This document shows, in pieces, positions 9,001-17,807 of a DNA stretch of 64,000 bases (the stretch's first letter is position 1; each line of letters opens with the position of its first letter). The notes below the pieces were generated by a model that saw only the letters and a program-made list of their open reading frames with translations, ran no database searches and had not been told where the DNA came from. A program made the translations under genes and the position numbers. This DNA comes from Gordonia sp049847105. Lineage in GTDB: Bacteria; Actinomycetota; Actinomycetes; Mycobacteriales; Mycobacteriaceae. Where the stretch lies: contig NZ_JBNCNS010000002.1 of assembly GCF_049847105.1 (NCBI RefSeq), positions 682,001 through 746,000 on the forward strand, given 5' to 3'.

Positions 9001-9073
9001 GGCCCCGTCGTCTAGCGGCCTAGGACGCCGCCCTCTCAAGGCGGTAGCGCGGGTTCGAATCCCGTCGGGGCTA
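9001..9073 (+). tRNA. tRNA-Glu (anticodon CTC)
   Basis: 73-nt cloverleaf. Acceptor stem GGCCCCG/CGGGGCT closes with a G-U wobble and discriminator A. Anticodon stem CCGCC/GGCGG with loop CTCTCAA gives CTC (reads GAG); T-loop GGTTCGAATCC. No encoded CCA. It is followed by a strong terminator. Confidence 0.95.
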
Positions 9074-9079
9074 CAAGAA

Positions 9080-9127
9080 CAAAGAGACCCCCTCACCTGC
9101 AACGAAGCAGGAGAGGGGGTCTCTTTG
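9080..9127. terminator. Strong bidirectional terminator
   Basis: 15-bp perfect inverted repeat (9080-9094 and 9113-9127, CAAAGAGACCCCCTC and its complement) with an inner CCTGC/GCAGG stem. The arms end in AAAG/CTTT, so U-rich tails form in both directions. It ends the tRNA transcript and also the convergent small gene at 9136. Confidence 0.85.
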
Positions 9128-9135
9128 CGTCGAGC

Positions 9136-9291
9136 TCAATTGCCGAGATCGCCTCGCCCATAGCGCCGACTGACACCGAGCCGCCGGCGGACGGCCCAGG
9201 GATCACGCTCGGGTCGGCCTTGACCACGACGCTTCTGCGGTTTGCACAGGGCGCACCCGCGCCATGATCGAGACGGATGATGGTTGGGCAT
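9136..9291 (-). CDS. Small CxxC protein (51 aa)
   Basis: Probable 51-residue basic protein with a single CALC motif in the context RGCALCKPQKRRGQGRPERD, followed by an arginine-rich tail ending GRGDLGN. Short proteins with a CxxC-KPxK core occur in actinobacteria without known function; one CxxC pair could bind metal only as a dimer. Support for translation is an excellent Shine-Dalgarno (AGGAGGG about 5 nt before ATG 9291) and the shared terminator just after the stop. No known partner. The 146 bases between it and the next gene upstream show nothing. Confidence 0.6.
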   Translation of the reverse strand: MPNHHPSRSWRGCALCKPQKRRGQGRPERDPWAVRRRLGVSRRYGRGDLGN

Positions 9292-9437
9292 CTCGCCCTC
9301 CTGGTGAATCCGGCCGGAACCGAAGATCACCAGAGGTACTCGCCGGCCACAGACTCCTGGGTCAACGGAGACGGCGCGCGCGGGTCCGTCGCATGCGGCT
9401 ACGCATGCGTCGCCACCGCGTGGACGGATGCCGCTCG

Positions 9438-9935
9438 TCACGCTCCGGGCGCCGTACTCCCGGCCACGGGCATCTCCGGCAGTCCCAGCTTGCGGTGGTC
9501 CCAGGATCGGACGCGGCCCGGCACGATGCGGACGGCGACTCGCTTGTTCATCATCTGCTCGACGAACGGCCGTGACTCCTCGGTGTACGGGGCCGTGTAG
9601 CGCTCCCACACGCTGATACCGACCTTCAGGCAGGAATCCGGATCATCGAGGATCTCCGCGGCCCCTTCGAAGGAGACGCCACGCAACGTGTCATAGGTAT
9701 CGCCATCCTCGATCAGGACCGAACATCGATTGTTGCGTCGAAGATTGACCGCCTTCTGGGACTTGGCCTTGGTCTCGAACCAGATTTCGCCGTCGACCAC
9801 GCCGTACCACATGGCGACGAGATGAATGCTCCCGTCCGCGCCGCTGGTCGCGAGCGTCGCGGTTCGGCCGTTCGCGACGAATTCGCTGATCTCGGTCTCG
9901 GACATGACGATCTGATTGCGCTGATTGACTCCCAT
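9438..9935 (-). CDS. PPOX-class (probable F420-dependent) flavin/deazaflavin protein
   Basis: 165-residue split-barrel protein of the pyridoxamine-5'-phosphate oxidase-like superfamily. The N-terminal strand TATLATSGADGSIHLVAMWYG and the KAVNLRRNNR segment are typical of the actinobacterial F420-binding subgroup. Expected to be a cytosolic reductase or cofactor-binding protein of unknown substrate. M. tuberculosis has a protein of this family (Rv2991) at the same locus, from memory. cofC/fbiD, needed for F420 synthesis, is 7 kb downstream. Confidence 0.8.
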   Translation of the reverse strand: MGVNQRNQIVMSETEISEFVANGRTATLATSGADGSIHLVAMWYGVVDGEIWFETKAKSQKAVNLRRNNRCSVLIEDGDTYDTLRGVSFEGAAEILDDPDSCLKVGISVWERYTAPYTEESRPFVEQMMNKRVAVRIVPGRVRSWDHRKLGLPEMPVAGSTAPGA

Positions 9936-10005
9936 GGTCTGACGCTAACCGACCGGTGGCGACGGCGTGCAGGCGATCGGCGGTCGGACGCCCACGCTCC
10001 CCGGT

Positions 10006-10740
10006 TCAGACGCGGGTGGGCTGGAGCCGTTTGTGGATCGCGTCTGCCGCCGCGAGAAGATCGGCGGCCCATCGGGCCCCGGGACGACGGCCCATCCGGT
10101 CGATCGGCCCCGACACCGAGATCGCGGCGACCACCTCGCCGGTCGCGTCGCGGACGGGCGCCGAGACACTCGCCACTCCGGCCGCCCGTTCCCCGGCACT
10201 CTGGGCCCACCCGCGGCGCCGGATCTCGTGCAATGCGCGTTCTCCGAAGACGCTGTCGTGCAGCAATGCCCGTTGGGTACCAGGTTCGGTCCAGGCGAGC
10301 AGAACCTTGGCGGCCGACCCGGCACTCATCGGGAACCGGGTGCCGACCGGAACGGTGTCGCGGAGCCCGGTCAGTGGTTCCATCGCGGCGATACAGACAC
10401 GTTCGGCGCCCTCGCGGCGGTAGAGCTGCACCGATTCGCCGGTGATCTCACGCAGGCGCGGCAGTACCATCAACGCGGCCTCGTGAACCGGATCGTGCGC
10501 CGACGCCGCGAGTTCGCTCAGTGCGGGACCGGGATACCAGCGTCCGGCGCCATTACGCGCGAGCAGACGGTGTGTCTCGAGCCCGACCGCGAGCCGGTGC
10601 GCCGTGGCCCGCGGAAGGCCGGTGCGATCACACAATTCGGTCAGGTTGCGCGGGGCCTCGGCGATGGCCCGCAGAACTGTCACCGATTTGTCGAGGACAC
10701 CGATTCCACTGCTGGGCGCCGATGCGTTATCCTTTCCCAT
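10006..10740 (-). CDS. IclR-family transcriptional regulator
   Basis: 244-residue regulator: N-terminal winged helix-turn-helix (about residues 15-70, with LTELCDRTGLPRATAHRL as the recognition region) and a C-terminal GAF-like effector domain (VQLYRREGAERVCIAAMEPL onward). It is divergent from leuCD across about 90 bp. In streptomycetes and corynebacteria an IclR protein at this place (NdgR/LtbR) controls leuCD and other amino-acid genes, so the same role is likely here (established for relatives, inferred here). Confidence 0.88.
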   Translation of the reverse strand: MGKDNASAPSSGIGVLDKSVTVLRAIAEAPRNLTELCDRTGLPRATAHRLAVGLETHRLLARNGAGRWYPGPALSELAASAHDPVHEAALMVLPRLREITGESVQLYRREGAERVCIAAMEPLTGLRDTVPVGTRFPMSAGSAAKVLLAWTEPGTQRALLHDSVFGERALHEIRRRGWAQSAGERAAGVASVSAPVRDATGEVVAAISVSGPIDRMGRRPGARWAADLLAAADAIHKRLQPTRV

Positions 10741-10833
10741 AGGACGATACTAGCGTTCCAAATAGTGAGATGCACGCCGACGCGGGAATCGGGTGGGCGT
10801 GTCGTGACGATCCGAACAGATGCGAGTACAGCC

Positions 10834-12270
10834 ATGAGTGACAGCACAAACACACCGCGCACTCTCGCCGAGAAAGTGTGGGACGACCACGTCGTCGTGC
10901 GCGGCGAAGAAGACGCGTCCGGGAATCGCAATCCCGACCTCATCTACATCGACCTCCACCTCGTCCACGAGGTGACCAGTCCGCAGGCGTTCGAGGGCCT
11001 CCGTCTCGCGGACCGTCCGGTCCGTCGGCCCGACCTGACCATCGCCACCGAAGACCACAATGTCCCGACGGTCGACATCTTCAAGCCGATCGCCGACGAG
11101 GTCTCGCGCACCCAGGTGGAGACGTTGCGCCGCAACTGTGAAGAGTTCGGCATCCGTCTGCATCCGATGGGCGACGCGGAACAGGGCATCGTGCACGTCG
11201 TGGGCCCGCAGCTCGGCCTGACGCAGCCCGGGATGACCGTGGTGTGCGGAGACAGCCATACCTCGACCCACGGCGCATTCGGCGCGCTGGCAATGGGAAT
11301 CGGTACCTCCGAGGTCGAGCACGTGCTGGCCACCCAGACACTTTCGCTGCGCCCCTTCCGCACGATGGCGATCACCGTCGACGGCGAATTGCCACCAGGG
11401 GTGACGAGCAAGGACCTGATCCTCGCCGTCATCGCGGAGATCGGCACCGGTGGTGGCCAGGGCTACGTCCTCGAGTACCGGGGATCGGCGATCGAGAAGC
11501 TCTCGATGGAATCGCGAATGACGATCTGCAACATGTCGATCGAGGCGGGTGCACGTGCCGGCATGATCGCGCCGGACCAGGTGACCTACGACTTCTTGAA
11601 GGGCAGGCCCAACGCGCCGACCGGTTCCGAATGGGATGACGCAGTCGCGTACTGGGACAGTCTGCGCACCGACACCGGCGCCGAATTCGACGCCGAAGTC
11701 CACATCGATGCCACGCAATTGACGCCGTTCGTCACCTGGGGGACCAACCCCGGGCAGGGTCTTCCGCTGGCCGCGCGTGTGCCGGACCCGGCCGAAATCG
11801 CCGACGAGAACGCCGCGAGCGCGGCACGTCGCGCGCTCGAGTACATGGATCTGACGCCGGGAATGCCCTTGCGGGACGTGAAGGTCGACACCGTGTTCGT
11901 CGGGTCGTGCACCAACGGCCGCATCGAGGATCTGCGTGCGGTGGCCGATGTCCTCAAGGGTCGCACGGTCGCCGACGGTATGCGGATGCTCATCGTCCCG
12001 GGATCGATGCGCGTGCGCGCCCAGGCCGAAGACGAAGGTCTCGGTGAGATCTTCACCGCCGCCGGCGCCGACTGGCGGCAGGCCGGATGCTCGATGTGCC
12101 TGGGCATGAACCCGGATCAGCTCTCTCCCGGGGAGCGATGCGCATCGACATCGAATCGCAACTTCGAAGGGCGGCAGGGTAAGGGTGGTCGAACTCACCT
12201 GGTCTCACCGGCCGTGGCCGCAGCCACAGCCATTCGCGGCACGCTCTCTGCTCCCGCGGATCTCGCCTGA
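10834..12270 (+). CDS. leuC: 3-isopropylmalate dehydratase large subunit
   Basis: 478 residues; isomerises 2- to 3-isopropylmalate with LeuD, using a [4Fe-4S] cluster. Cluster ligands are visible as the Cys of FVGSCTNGR and the pair in GCSMCLGMN; the aconitase-family GDSHTSTHGAFG motif is near residue 137. ATG 10834 gives the family N-terminus (TLAEKVWDDHVV); a longer open frame runs upstream through the regulator promoter but is not coding-like. leuD follows after 33 bp. Confidence 0.97.
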   Translation: MSDSTNTPRTLAEKVWDDHVVVRGEEDASGNRNPDLIYIDLHLVHEVTSPQAFEGLRLADRPVRRPDLTIATEDHNVPTVDIFKPIADEVSRTQVETLRRNCEEFGIRLHPMGDAEQGIVHVVGPQLGLTQPGMTVVCGDSHTSTHGAFGALAMGIGTSEVEHVLATQTLSLRPFRTMAITVDGELPPGVTSKDLILAVIAEIGTGGGQGYVLEYRGSAIEKLSMESRMTICNMSIEAGARAGMIAPDQVTYDFLKGRPNAPTGSEWDDAVAYWDSLRTDTGAEFDAEVHIDATQLTPFVTWGTNPGQGLPLAARVPDPAEIADENAASAARRALEYMDLTPGMPLRDVKVDTVFVGSCTNGRIEDLRAVADVLKGRTVADGMRMLIVPGSMRVRAQAEDEGLGEIFTAAGADWRQAGCSMCLGMNPDQLSPGERCASTSNRNFEGRQGKGGRTHLVSPAVAAATAIRGTLSAPADLA

Positions 12271-12303
12271 CCGTCGCCCACTCCTCAGATCGGAATTTGG
12301 ACC

Positions 12304-12897
12304 ATGGACCCCATCATCACTCACACCGGGATCGGTGTGCCGCTGCGCCGCAGTAATGTCGACACCGACCAGATCATCCCGGCCGTCTACCTGAAGCGGG
12401 TGACCCGCACAGGTTTTGAGGACGGTCTCTTCGCCGGGTGGCGCGCTGACCCGGACTTCATCCTCAACAACGAGCCGTGGAGCCGCGGCTCGATTCTGGT
12501 AGCCGGTCCCGATTTCGGTACCGGATCGTCTCGCGAGCATGCGGTCTGGGCGCTGTCGGACTTCGGCTTTCGGGTCGTGATCTCGTCGCGGTTCGCAGAC
12601 ATCTTCCGCGGCAACGCCGGAAAGGCCGGCCTGGTCGCCGCTCAGGTGGAGCAGTCGGACGTCGAACTGCTGTGGAAACGACTCGAGGAGCAGCCGGGCC
12701 TGGAACTGACGGTCAGTCTTGCCGATCGGACGATCACCGCAGCAGACCTTGTGGTGCCGTTGGCAATTGATGACTACACGAGGTGGCGTCTCATGGAGGG
12801 CCTGGACGACATCGGACTGACATTACGCCAGGTAGAAGCGATTTCTGAGTTCGAGACGTCGCGCCCTCGCTTCAAGCCGGTCACGCTCGACAGCTGA
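12304..12897 (+). CDS. leuD: 3-isopropylmalate dehydratase small subunit
   Basis: 197-residue swivel-domain subunit that closes over the LeuC active site. It shows the characteristic N-terminal VPLRRSNVDTDQIIPAVYLK and the GPDFGTGSSREHAVWAL substrate-recognition segment. Length is normal. Operon with leuC, presumably under the divergent IclR regulator. Confidence 0.97.
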   Translation: MDPIITHTGIGVPLRRSNVDTDQIIPAVYLKRVTRTGFEDGLFAGWRADPDFILNNEPWSRGSILVAGPDFGTGSSREHAVWALSDFGFRVVISSRFADIFRGNAGKAGLVAAQVEQSDVELLWKRLEEQPGLELTVSLADRTITAADLVVPLAIDDYTRWRLMEGLDDIGLTLRQVEAISEFETSRPRFKPVTLDS

Positions 12898-12980
12898 AAT
12901 TCGCGGCCTGTAAACCGCCTCCGCGGAAAGCGATTGCTGCTTTCGATTTCGCAACATGCCTGGTTAATTGGCGTGGAAGA

Positions 12981-13004
12981 TGGACGTTTTCGAATTGGAC
13001 GTTT
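12981..13004 (+). promoter_or_regulatory. Direct repeat in the hupB promoter region
   Basis: TGGACGTTT occurs twice, at 12981-12989 and 12996-13004, exactly 15 bp apart, within the leuD-hupB gap. The second copy overlaps TTGGAC, a possible -35. It may be a regulator site or chance. Confidence 0.3.
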
Positions 13005-13061
13005 ACCGTGTGGAGATAGCTGACTTTACAGATGGGTCAGATCAGCTTGCGGAGGTTTTCA

Positions 13062-13658
13062 ATGAACAAGGCAGAGCTCATCGATGAGCTGACCAAGAAG
13101 CTGGATGCGGATCGCAAGACTGCGACTGCCGCTGTCGAGCTTGTCGTCGACACGATCGTGCGCGCGGTGAACAAGGGTGAGAGTGTCACCATCACCGGCT
13201 TCGGCGTGTTCGAGAAGCGGAGGCGCGCCCCACGCGTCGCCCGCAACCCGCGCACCGGGGAGACCGTGAAGGTGCGTGCCACTTCGGTTCCCGCGTTCCG
13301 ACCGGGAGCGCAGTTCAAGGCAGTCGTCGCGGGCAAGCAGAAGCTCGCCTCGTCCGGCCCGGCGGTGAAGCGTGGCAGCGTTGCCGCGGCTACCCCGGCG
13401 AAGAAGACCGCGGCAAAGAAGGCCACCCCGGCCAAGAAGACCGCGGCCAAGAAGGCTCCGGCCAAGAAGGCGGCTCCGGCGAAGAAGGCGGCGCCTGCCA
13501 AGAAGACCGCAGCCAAGAAGGCTCCGGCCAAGAAGGCGGCGCCCGCCAAGAAGACCGCAGCCAAGAAGGCTCCGGCCAAGAAGGCTCCGGCGAAGAAGGC
13601 TCCGGCGAAGAAGGCCGCAGCCAAGAAGGCTCCGGCCAAGAAGGCCACGCGACGCTGA
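13062..13658 (+). CDS. hupB: HU-family nucleoid protein with lysine-rich tail
   Basis: 198 residues. Residues 1-90 form the HU fold (MNKAELIDELTKKLDADR, ITGFGVFEKR, RNPRTGETVKV beta-arm with Pro). Residues about 110-198 are a histone H1-like tail of PAKK/AAKK repeats. This two-domain HupB is restricted to actinobacteria; the tail binds DNA and is a target of acetylation and methylation in relatives. ATG 13062 was chosen over 13032 because GGAGG lies at 13051-13055 and MNKAEL is the family start. Single-gene unit ending at the hairpin at 13676. Confidence 0.97.
   Translation: MNKAELIDELTKKLDADRKTATAAVELVVDTIVRAVNKGESVTITGFGVFEKRRRAPRVARNPRTGETVKVRATSVPAFRPGAQFKAVVAGKQKLASSGPAVKRGSVAAATPAKKTAAKKATPAKKTAAKKAPAKKAAPAKKAAPAKKTAAKKAPAKKAAPAKKTAAKKAPAKKAPAKKAPAKKAAAKKAPAKKATRR
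13396..13655 (+). repeat. PAKK/AAKK-coding tandem repeats in hupB
   Basis: Imperfect tandem units such as gccaagaaggctccg encode the Lys-Ala-Pro tail. Units of about 12-15 nt with internal duplications make this stretch prone to length change by slippage and hard to assemble; no stop is present in the hupB frame. Confidence 0.85.
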
Positions 13659-13675
13659 GGCGTCCCGAGTCACCC

Positions 13676-13718
13676 CACATCAGCCTCCGACGTTCTTCCC
13701 CCGTCGGGGGCTGATGTG
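13676..13718. terminator. Hairpin between convergent hupB and mutT1
   Basis: CACATCAGCC (13676-13685) pairs with GGCTGATGTG (13709-13718), with an inner CCGACG/CGTCGG stem. No T-run follows, so it may act as a factor-dependent or intrinsic tailless terminator serving both strands. Confidence 0.65.
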
Positions 13719-13726
13719 TGTCCGGG

Positions 13727-14656
13727 TCAGGATTCGACGTCGATGTCGGTGTGCGGCAGCGGACTGTCGATGTGGTCGGCGGCGAGTAGCTGCCCCTGAC
13801 GGGTCGAGAGCACCCAGACACTGGCTTTGCGATTGCGTTTGGGCGGCAGGGTGATGCCATCCCGATCAGACCACCATCGCATCATCGGCGGGATGACCTT
13901 GCCCTGACTGCAGACCGTGTGGATGGCCGAGGTGTCCCATGCGATCTCGCGGATGCGGTGGTGAGCCTGCTGCGGGTCGGCGATGTAGGCCTCTTCGGAC
14001 AGCGCAGGTTCGGGGACGGTCACGACCCCGAGATTGTGCGCCAGTGGTGCGAGGGTCTGCTCGCACCGGACCCGATCGGCCGCATGTAGTCGCTCGGCAC
14101 CGAAGATCTCGAGCAGGCCGGCCAGTTCGCGGGCCTCGTGGCGGCCGGTGGAATCCAATGGGCGCAGGCGGTCGTCGCCTTTGTAGCGGGACCTCCGCCC
14201 GGCCCGCGCGTGACGGACGAGCAGCAGCGTGTGGACGTCGGCGGGGAGCCTGTCGAATTCGGTGAGAATCGCCCGATCCAGTCGATAGCTCAATTTTTCG
14301 GTGGCGGTGGCCATGTCGAGCCAGCGGAGGTCGTCGACCTCGTGACTGGGTTCGAACTCGCCGCCGAGGGCCCGTGCTGCCCAGTACCGGACGCGCTTGC
14401 GGTTGCCGTTCGGCAGCACGTATCCGACGTCGCGCAGATGCCGCCCCAGCCGGGCCTGCTGTCCTGTCTCCTCGCGGATCTCGCGCGCAGCGGTCGCGAT
14501 CAAGGTCTCGCCTGCGTCGATCTTTCCCTTCGGCAGGGTCCAGTCGTCATAGTCGGGTCGGTGGACCAGTGCGACCTCGACCTGCCCGTCTCGAGTCGGG
14601 CGCCACAGGACGCCGCCGGCAGCCCAGACCGTCTTCGTTGTCTTCGACATCGACAC
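13727..14656 (-). CDS. mutT1: MutT1-type Nudix hydrolase fused to histidine phosphatase
   Basis: 309 residues. The N-terminal Nudix domain carries the box GKIDAGETLIATAAREIREETGQ split over residues about 44-66. The C-terminal phosphoglycerate-mutase-like domain starts at LLLVRHARAGRR (RHG-type catalytic His). In mycobacteria this fusion hydrolyses 8-oxo-(d)GTP and diadenosine polyphosphates and sanitises the nucleotide pool. Nudix-box glutamates are intact. Lies 3' to 3' with hupB; ppk ends 31 bp upstream on the same strand, so both probably share a transcript. Confidence 0.92.
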   Translation of the reverse strand: MSMSKTTKTVWAAGGVLWRPTRDGQVEVALVHRPDYDDWTLPKGKIDAGETLIATAAREIREETGQQARLGRHLRDVGYVLPNGNRKRVRYWAARALGGEFEPSHEVDDLRWLDMATATEKLSYRLDRAILTEFDRLPADVHTLLLVRHARAGRRSRYKGDDRLRPLDSTGRHEARELAGLLEIFGAERLHAADRVRCEQTLAPLAHNLGVVTVPEPALSEEAYIADPQQAHHRIREIAWDTSAIHTVCSQGKVIPPMMRWWSDRDGITLPPKRNRKASVWVLSTRQGQLLAADHIDSPLPHTDIDVES

Positions 14657-14687
14657 GAATCCTAGAGGTTCGATGTTGCGAGAACGG

Positions 14688-16874
14688 TTACGGATTCGGG
14701 TCCGTCCGGCGACGATTGCGTCGGATCATCTGACGCTGGTGGTCGCGCACCTCTTCTCCTTCGGCCGGTGAGGCGACCCAACTCCCGTCGGACTGCAGCA
14801 CCCAACACCGCGTGCGCGGGTCGAGTGCGGAGGCGAACATGTCGCCGAGCTCGGAGGTCAGGCGCTCGTCGCGGACCTGGACCATCACCTCGACACGACG
14901 ATCGAGATTGCGGTGCATCATGTCGGCACTGCCGATCCAGTATTCGTTCTGGGCGCCGAAATACAGGATTCGCGAATGTTCCAGGAATTGCCCCAGAATC
15001 GAGCGCACCACTATGTTGTCGCTGATCCCGACCATTCCGGGACGGAGCGCACAGATGCCGCGCACCACGATCTCGACCGGGACACCGCTCTGCGAAGCCC
15101 GATACAGGGCGTCGATCACCTGCTCGTCGACGAGCGCATTTGCCTTGAGCTGGATCAGCGCACGGGTGTCACCCTGCCGATGGCGTTCGATCTCGCTGTC
15201 GATCCGGGCGATGATCCCGGACCGGATGCCGTGCGGGGCCACCAGGATGTTGCGGTACTCCATCTTTCGTGAGTAACCGGTGAGGGTGTTGAACAGGTCG
15301 GTCAGGTCGGCGCCGATGTCCGGTGCCGCGGTGAACAAGCCCACGTCCTCGTACAGTCGCGCGGTCTTCGGGTTGTAATTGCCGGTACCGATGTGGCAAT
15401 AGCGACGAATCACCGATCCCTCGCGGCGCACCACGAGACACGTCTTGCAATGTGTCTTCAACCCGACGAGGCCGTAGACCACATGCACACCCGCCTGCTC
15501 GAGCTGTCTGGCCCACTTGATGTTCGCCTGCTCGTCGAAGCGCGCCTTGATCTCCACCAGTGCGACGACCTGTTTGCCTGCCTCGGCGGCATCGATCAGC
15601 GCGTTGACGATCGGTGAATCACCAGACGTGCGATACAGGGTCTGCTTGATCGCGAGCACCTGTGGGTCTGCGGCGGCCTGTTCGATGAATCGTTGGACGC
15701 TCGTGGAGAAGGAGTCGTACGGGTGGTGCACGAGCACGTCGCCCTCGCGCAACGTCGAGAACACGCTCTTGGGCGTCTCGCGCTCGCCGAAGGCCGGATG
15801 GGTGGCGGGGACGAAGGGGCGGTCCTTGAGATGCGGACGATCGAGCCCGTGGATCTCGAACAGGCAGGACAGGTCGAGGAGACCGGGTGCCTGGATGACA
15901 TCTGCGGGATTCACGTCGAGTTCGCGCAACAGGAGTTCGAGCATGTGCTCGCTCATGTCATCGGCCACCTCGAGTCGCACGGGAGAACCGAAGCGCCGGC
16001 GTGCGAGTTCGCGTTCGAGTGCCTGCAGCAGGTCTTCGTCGCGGTCCTCTTCGACCTCGAAGTCGGCGTTGCGGGTGATCCGGAAGACATGGTGTTCAAC
16101 GATTTCCATGCCGGGGAAGAGGTGCTCGAGGTTGGCCGCGATCAACGTCTCCAACGGCAAGAACATGGCCCGCTGGTCGGAGTCCTTCGATGAGCCGGAA
16201 CCCCGCCGCATCAGCCGATCGACGCGGACGAAGCGATTGACGTTGTCGGGCACCTTGACACGCGCGAAGTGCTCGCCGCCCTCGGCTCGGTCCTTCACCG
16301 TGACCGCCAGATTGAGCGACAACCCGCTGATGTAGGGGAACGGATGCGCCGGGTCGACCGCCAGCGGGGTGAGGACCGGGAACACGTCCTCGTGGAAATG
16401 ATCGACCAGACGAGCCTTCTCGTCGTCGTTCAGTTCCGCCCAGGTGACGACGTGGATGTCGTTTTCCGCCAGATTCGGACGAACCGAGTCGAGGAAGACC
16501 CGGGCATGCCGGTCGGCGATGGTCTGTGTGCGACCGGCGATCCGCAGCAACTGTTCGCGTGGTGACAGACCGTCGGCGGAACGCACGGAGAGTCCGGTCT
16601 CGTCGCGACGCTTGAGTCCGGCGACGCGCACCATGAAGAATTCGTCGAGATTGGAGGAGAAGATCGCGAGGAACTTCGCGCGTTCGAGCAATGGCATCGA
16701 GACGTCCTCGGCCAGCGCGAGCACTCGCGAGTTGAAGTCGAGCCAGCTCAGTTCGCGATTGAGATAGCGGTCTTCGGGCAGGTCCGCGGACTCGTCGGGA
16801 AGCAACGTCGCGGCCGGGGGCGCACCGGGGATGGACGTGATCGGTTGGGTGGCGATGTCGTCGGCGGGGCTCAC
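14688..16874 (-). CDS. ppk: Polyphosphate kinase 1
   Basis: 728 residues; reversibly polymerises the gamma-phosphate of ATP into polyphosphate. All four PPK1 regions are present: N-terminal YLNRELSWLDFNSRVLALA, the head domain, and two PLD-like catalytic domains. The autophosphorylated His lies in RYCHIGTGNYNP. The acidic N-terminal extension of about 30 residues is typical of actinobacteria. Adjacent to mutT1 on the same strand. Confidence 0.97.
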   Translation of the reverse strand: MSPADDIATQPITSIPGAPPAATLLPDESADLPEDRYLNRELSWLDFNSRVLALAEDVSMPLLERAKFLAIFSSNLDEFFMVRVAGLKRRDETGLSVRSADGLSPREQLLRIAGRTQTIADRHARVFLDSVRPNLAENDIHVVTWAELNDDEKARLVDHFHEDVFPVLTPLAVDPAHPFPYISGLSLNLAVTVKDRAEGGEHFARVKVPDNVNRFVRVDRLMRRGSGSSKDSDQRAMFLPLETLIAANLEHLFPGMEIVEHHVFRITRNADFEVEEDRDEDLLQALERELARRRFGSPVRLEVADDMSEHMLELLLRELDVNPADVIQAPGLLDLSCLFEIHGLDRPHLKDRPFVPATHPAFGERETPKSVFSTLREGDVLVHHPYDSFSTSVQRFIEQAAADPQVLAIKQTLYRTSGDSPIVNALIDAAEAGKQVVALVEIKARFDEQANIKWARQLEQAGVHVVYGLVGLKTHCKTCLVVRREGSVIRRYCHIGTGNYNPKTARLYEDVGLFTAAPDIGADLTDLFNTLTGYSRKMEYRNILVAPHGIRSGIIARIDSEIERHRQGDTRALIQLKANALVDEQVIDALYRASQSGVPVEIVVRGICALRPGMVGISDNIVVRSILGQFLEHSRILYFGAQNEYWIGSADMMHRNLDRRVEVMVQVRDERLTSELGDMFASALDPRTRCWVLQSDGSWVASPAEGEEVRDHQRQMIRRNRRRTDPNP

Positions 16875-16942
16875 CGTTCAATCATGACGCATCGGCCGTG
16901 CCCTGACACGTCTGGCCGGTGGCCGACGGTCCGCCGCACAGG

Positions 16943-17692
16943 TCAGTTGCCGTTGCCCACCGGAACGGTGTCGTCGGTGGAGAACTCCCGGTCCTCCAGC
17001 GCCGCCAGGGTGTGCGGGCCCAGACCGAGTGATCGCGCGACCTCCAGATCCTCGGCAGTGTCGACGTCGGTACGCAGGTCGGGCCAGCGCTCATGGTGTG
17101 GGTCGATCTCGACCGCACCTGCCTTCCGATGTGCCGCAGCGGAATCCGGACCGAAGCGGGGTGGCCCGGCCACTGACGTGTCGCGCATGAGGATGGTGGT
17201 GCCACTGCCGTCGCGATCGGTGAGCACGGCGTGCGGGTGTGCCGCGGCACCGGCGATCACCTCCCGGAGGCTCCGGGCACCGGCCGCGGGTAGGTCGGCC
17301 TGGATGAACATCACCCGCCAGGCCGTCGGCCATCGATCACGCGCCACCGCGGCGGCATGCGCGAACGCGAGATTCAGCCGTGTCACCCCGCTCGATGCGG
17401 AGTCGGACGGTTCGCGAACCCCGACGGCGCCTGCGGTGCCCGCCGCGGCCAACACGGCATCGTCGGGGCTGATCACGATGACGCGCCCGATGCCCGCGGC
17501 CTCGACGGCCTCGACGGTGTCGACCATCATCGCCAGTACGAGAGCACGGTGCAGCGGCCCGTGGCCGGGCTCCCGGCTCGCGGCCAGACGTGTCTTGGCC
17601 TGCTCGAGGCGTTTGACCGCCATCACCGCGACGACATCACCCAGGCCACGACCGCCCGGATCCGGATGCGATGGCGTGTCCATGGACTCCAT
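16943..17692 (-). CDS. cofC: Phosphoenolpyruvate (2-phospholactate) guanylyltransferase for F420 synthesis
   Basis: About 249 residues (fbiD in mycobacteria). Transfers GMP to phosphoenolpyruvate or 2-phospholactate to give the activated side-chain precursor of coenzyme F420. The nucleotidyltransferase core shows AVKRLEQAKTRLA near the N-terminus, ISPDDAVLAAA, the metal-site segment VMFIQADLPAA and a C-terminal DVDTAEDL. Start ATG 17692 or 17683; the longer open frame to 17929 runs antisense across the gpsA start and was not used. Divergent from gpsA. Confidence 0.87.
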   Translation of the reverse strand: MESMDTPSHPDPGGRGLGDVVAVMAVKRLEQAKTRLAASREPGHGPLHRALVLAMMVDTVEAVEAAGIGRVIVISPDDAVLAAAGTAGAVGVREPSDSASSGVTRLNLAFAHAAAVARDRWPTAWRVMFIQADLPAAGARSLREVIAGAAAHPHAVLTDRDGSGTTILMRDTSVAGPPRFGPDSAAAHRKAGAVEIDPHHERWPDLRTDVDTAEDLEVARSLGLGPHTLAALEDREFSTDDTVPVGNGN

Positions 17693-17807
17693 GATGCCGA
17701 CCCGCGGGCCGGGGCGGTCACGTGCACCCCACAAAGGATTCGTCGTCGGGCACGGCGTCCCACGCACTACGCTGGGGACGGCAGTGGTGGTCGGCAAAGG
17801 AGTGGTC

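Noticed and set aside
9264..9616. Plus-strand ORFs overlapping the PPOX gene end
   Set aside because: Antisense to the PPOX gene and the small CxxC gene, with no recognisable sequence.
13037..13648. Long Ala/Leu/Phe-rich reverse ORFs opposite hupB
   Set aside because: They are antisense shadows of the AAG/GCC repeats in the HupB tail and have no ribosome-binding site or family resemblance.
13396..13655. Regular short repeats that might look like a CRISPR array
   Set aside because: The repeats are in-frame Lys/Ala/Pro codons with no unique spacers and no cas genes nearby.
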